From: JBBQKF01 sp964549475
Lineage (GTDB): Bacteria; Bacillota; Clostridia; Saccharofermentanales; UBA5734
DNA: 5,519 nt
Assembly (NCBI GenBank): GCA_964549475.1
Contig: CAZJXH010000251.1
Span: 1-5,519, forward strand
Direction of reading: 5' to 3'
The first letter of the stretch is position 1, and every line of letters starts with the position of its first letter. Shown here in pieces: positions 5,129-5,519 of this stretch. The position numbers and the translations under genes were made by a program. The notes beneath the pieces were generated by a model that was not told the origin of the DNA, searched no databases, and saw only the letters and a program-made list of their open reading frames with translations.

Positions 5129-5519
5129 TTAACGATTGCAAAGATTTTCCGCAACCCGCTGGCTCATTTCTTTTGTTCCAACCAGTATTTTTGATGTGTC
5201 TGTCTTATCAAAATAAATATCTGATGTACGATATCCATCTTCCAATGCTTTTGTCACCGCTCTTTCGATGGCGGCCGCTTCGTTCTCAAGATTCAATGAC
5301 ATTCGAAGCATCATAGCGGCTGAAAGAATCGTTGCAAGCGGATTGGCGGTATTCTTGCCAGCAATGTCCGGCGCAGATCCATGAATCGGCTCGTACATTC
5401 CTGGCGTTCCTTTCTCTCCCAGAGAGGCGGAAGGAAGCATTCCGATCGATCCGGTAATCATCGCTGCTTCGTCAGACAAAATTGCCCCGAACATATTGGA
5501 TGTGACACTTACATCAAAA
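5129..5519 (-). CDS. leuB: 3-isopropylmalate dehydrogenase, C-terminal fragment
   Basis: The last 129 codons are present; the gene enters from the right edge (first full codon 5518-5516) and ends in TAA. LeuB oxidatively decarboxylates 3-isopropylmalate with NAD+ to 2-ketoisocaproate, the third reaction of the leucine branch, as a cytoplasmic dimer of about 350-370 residues. The family block appears as FDVSVTSNMFG, ILSDEAAMITGS, MLPSASLG, then YEPIHGSAPDIAGK (the nucleotide-binding loop with the Asp expected for NAD+ use), NPLATILSAAMMLR and the C-terminal GYRTSDIY. The oddity is Ala (codon 5485-5483) in FGAILSD, where the family has FGDILSD; that Asp is a metal ligand in characterised LeuB enzymes. 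The frame is otherwise intact and the other Asp of the pair (5473-5471) is kept. Leucine genes leuA, leuC and leuD may lie beyond the edge but cannot be seen. Confidence 0.93.
   Translation of the reverse strand, partial: FDVSVTSNMFGAILSDEAAMITGSIGMLPSASLGEKGTPGMYEPIHGSAPDIAGKNTANPLATILSAAMMLRMSLNLENEAAAIERAVTKALEDGYRTSDIYFDKTDTSKILVGTKEMSQRVAENLCNR

Overview
The window is a branched-chain amino acid (isoleucine, valine, leucine) biosynthesis locus from what looks like a low-to-mid GC member of the Bacillota. This rests on strong AGGAGG-type ribosome binding sites, a short-loop class I IlvC, an IlvD with the VCDGI/PGH arrangement familiar from clostridia-like bacteria, and an anabolic IlvB ending in a PIIPPG-type tail. 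I cannot name a genus from the sequence alone. A member of the Erysipelotrichia or Clostridia is a guess.

Layout: two gene groups converge. On the + strand are the last 39 codons of the acetolactate synthase regulatory subunit (ilvN, 1-120) and a complete ilvC (191-1192), followed by a clear intrinsic terminator (1266-1302). On the - strand, reading from the right edge, are the C-terminal third of leuB (5519 to 5129), a 188-bp gap with direct repeats and two Shine-Dalgarno sequences, a complete ilvD (4940 to 3213), and a complete ilvB (3211 to 1511) that starts one base past the ilvD stop. Between the two groups is a 318-bp gene-free convergent region (1193-1510). It holds the terminator and a pair of tandem perfect hairpins with shared, interchangeable arm sequences.

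How the genes work together: IlvB (catalytic) with IlvN (regulatory) makes acetolactate or acetohydroxybutyrate. IlvC isomerises and reduces it, and IlvD dehydrates the diol to the 2-keto acid precursors of valine and isoleucine. LeuB carries out the oxidative decarboxylation step of the leucine branch. The whole common pathway up to the keto acids is therefore present, but split over opposite strands, with the only visible ilvB separated from the only visible ilvN.

No new system is evident; this is mainly ordinary metabolism. The points that merit a second look are: an Ala in LeuB where the family has a metal-binding Asp; unusual residues at two classical herbicide-site positions of IlvB; a Tyr in the IlvC cofactor loop; the repeat and duplicated Shine-Dalgarno structure upstream of ilvD; and the alternative-pairing hairpin block between the convergent operons.
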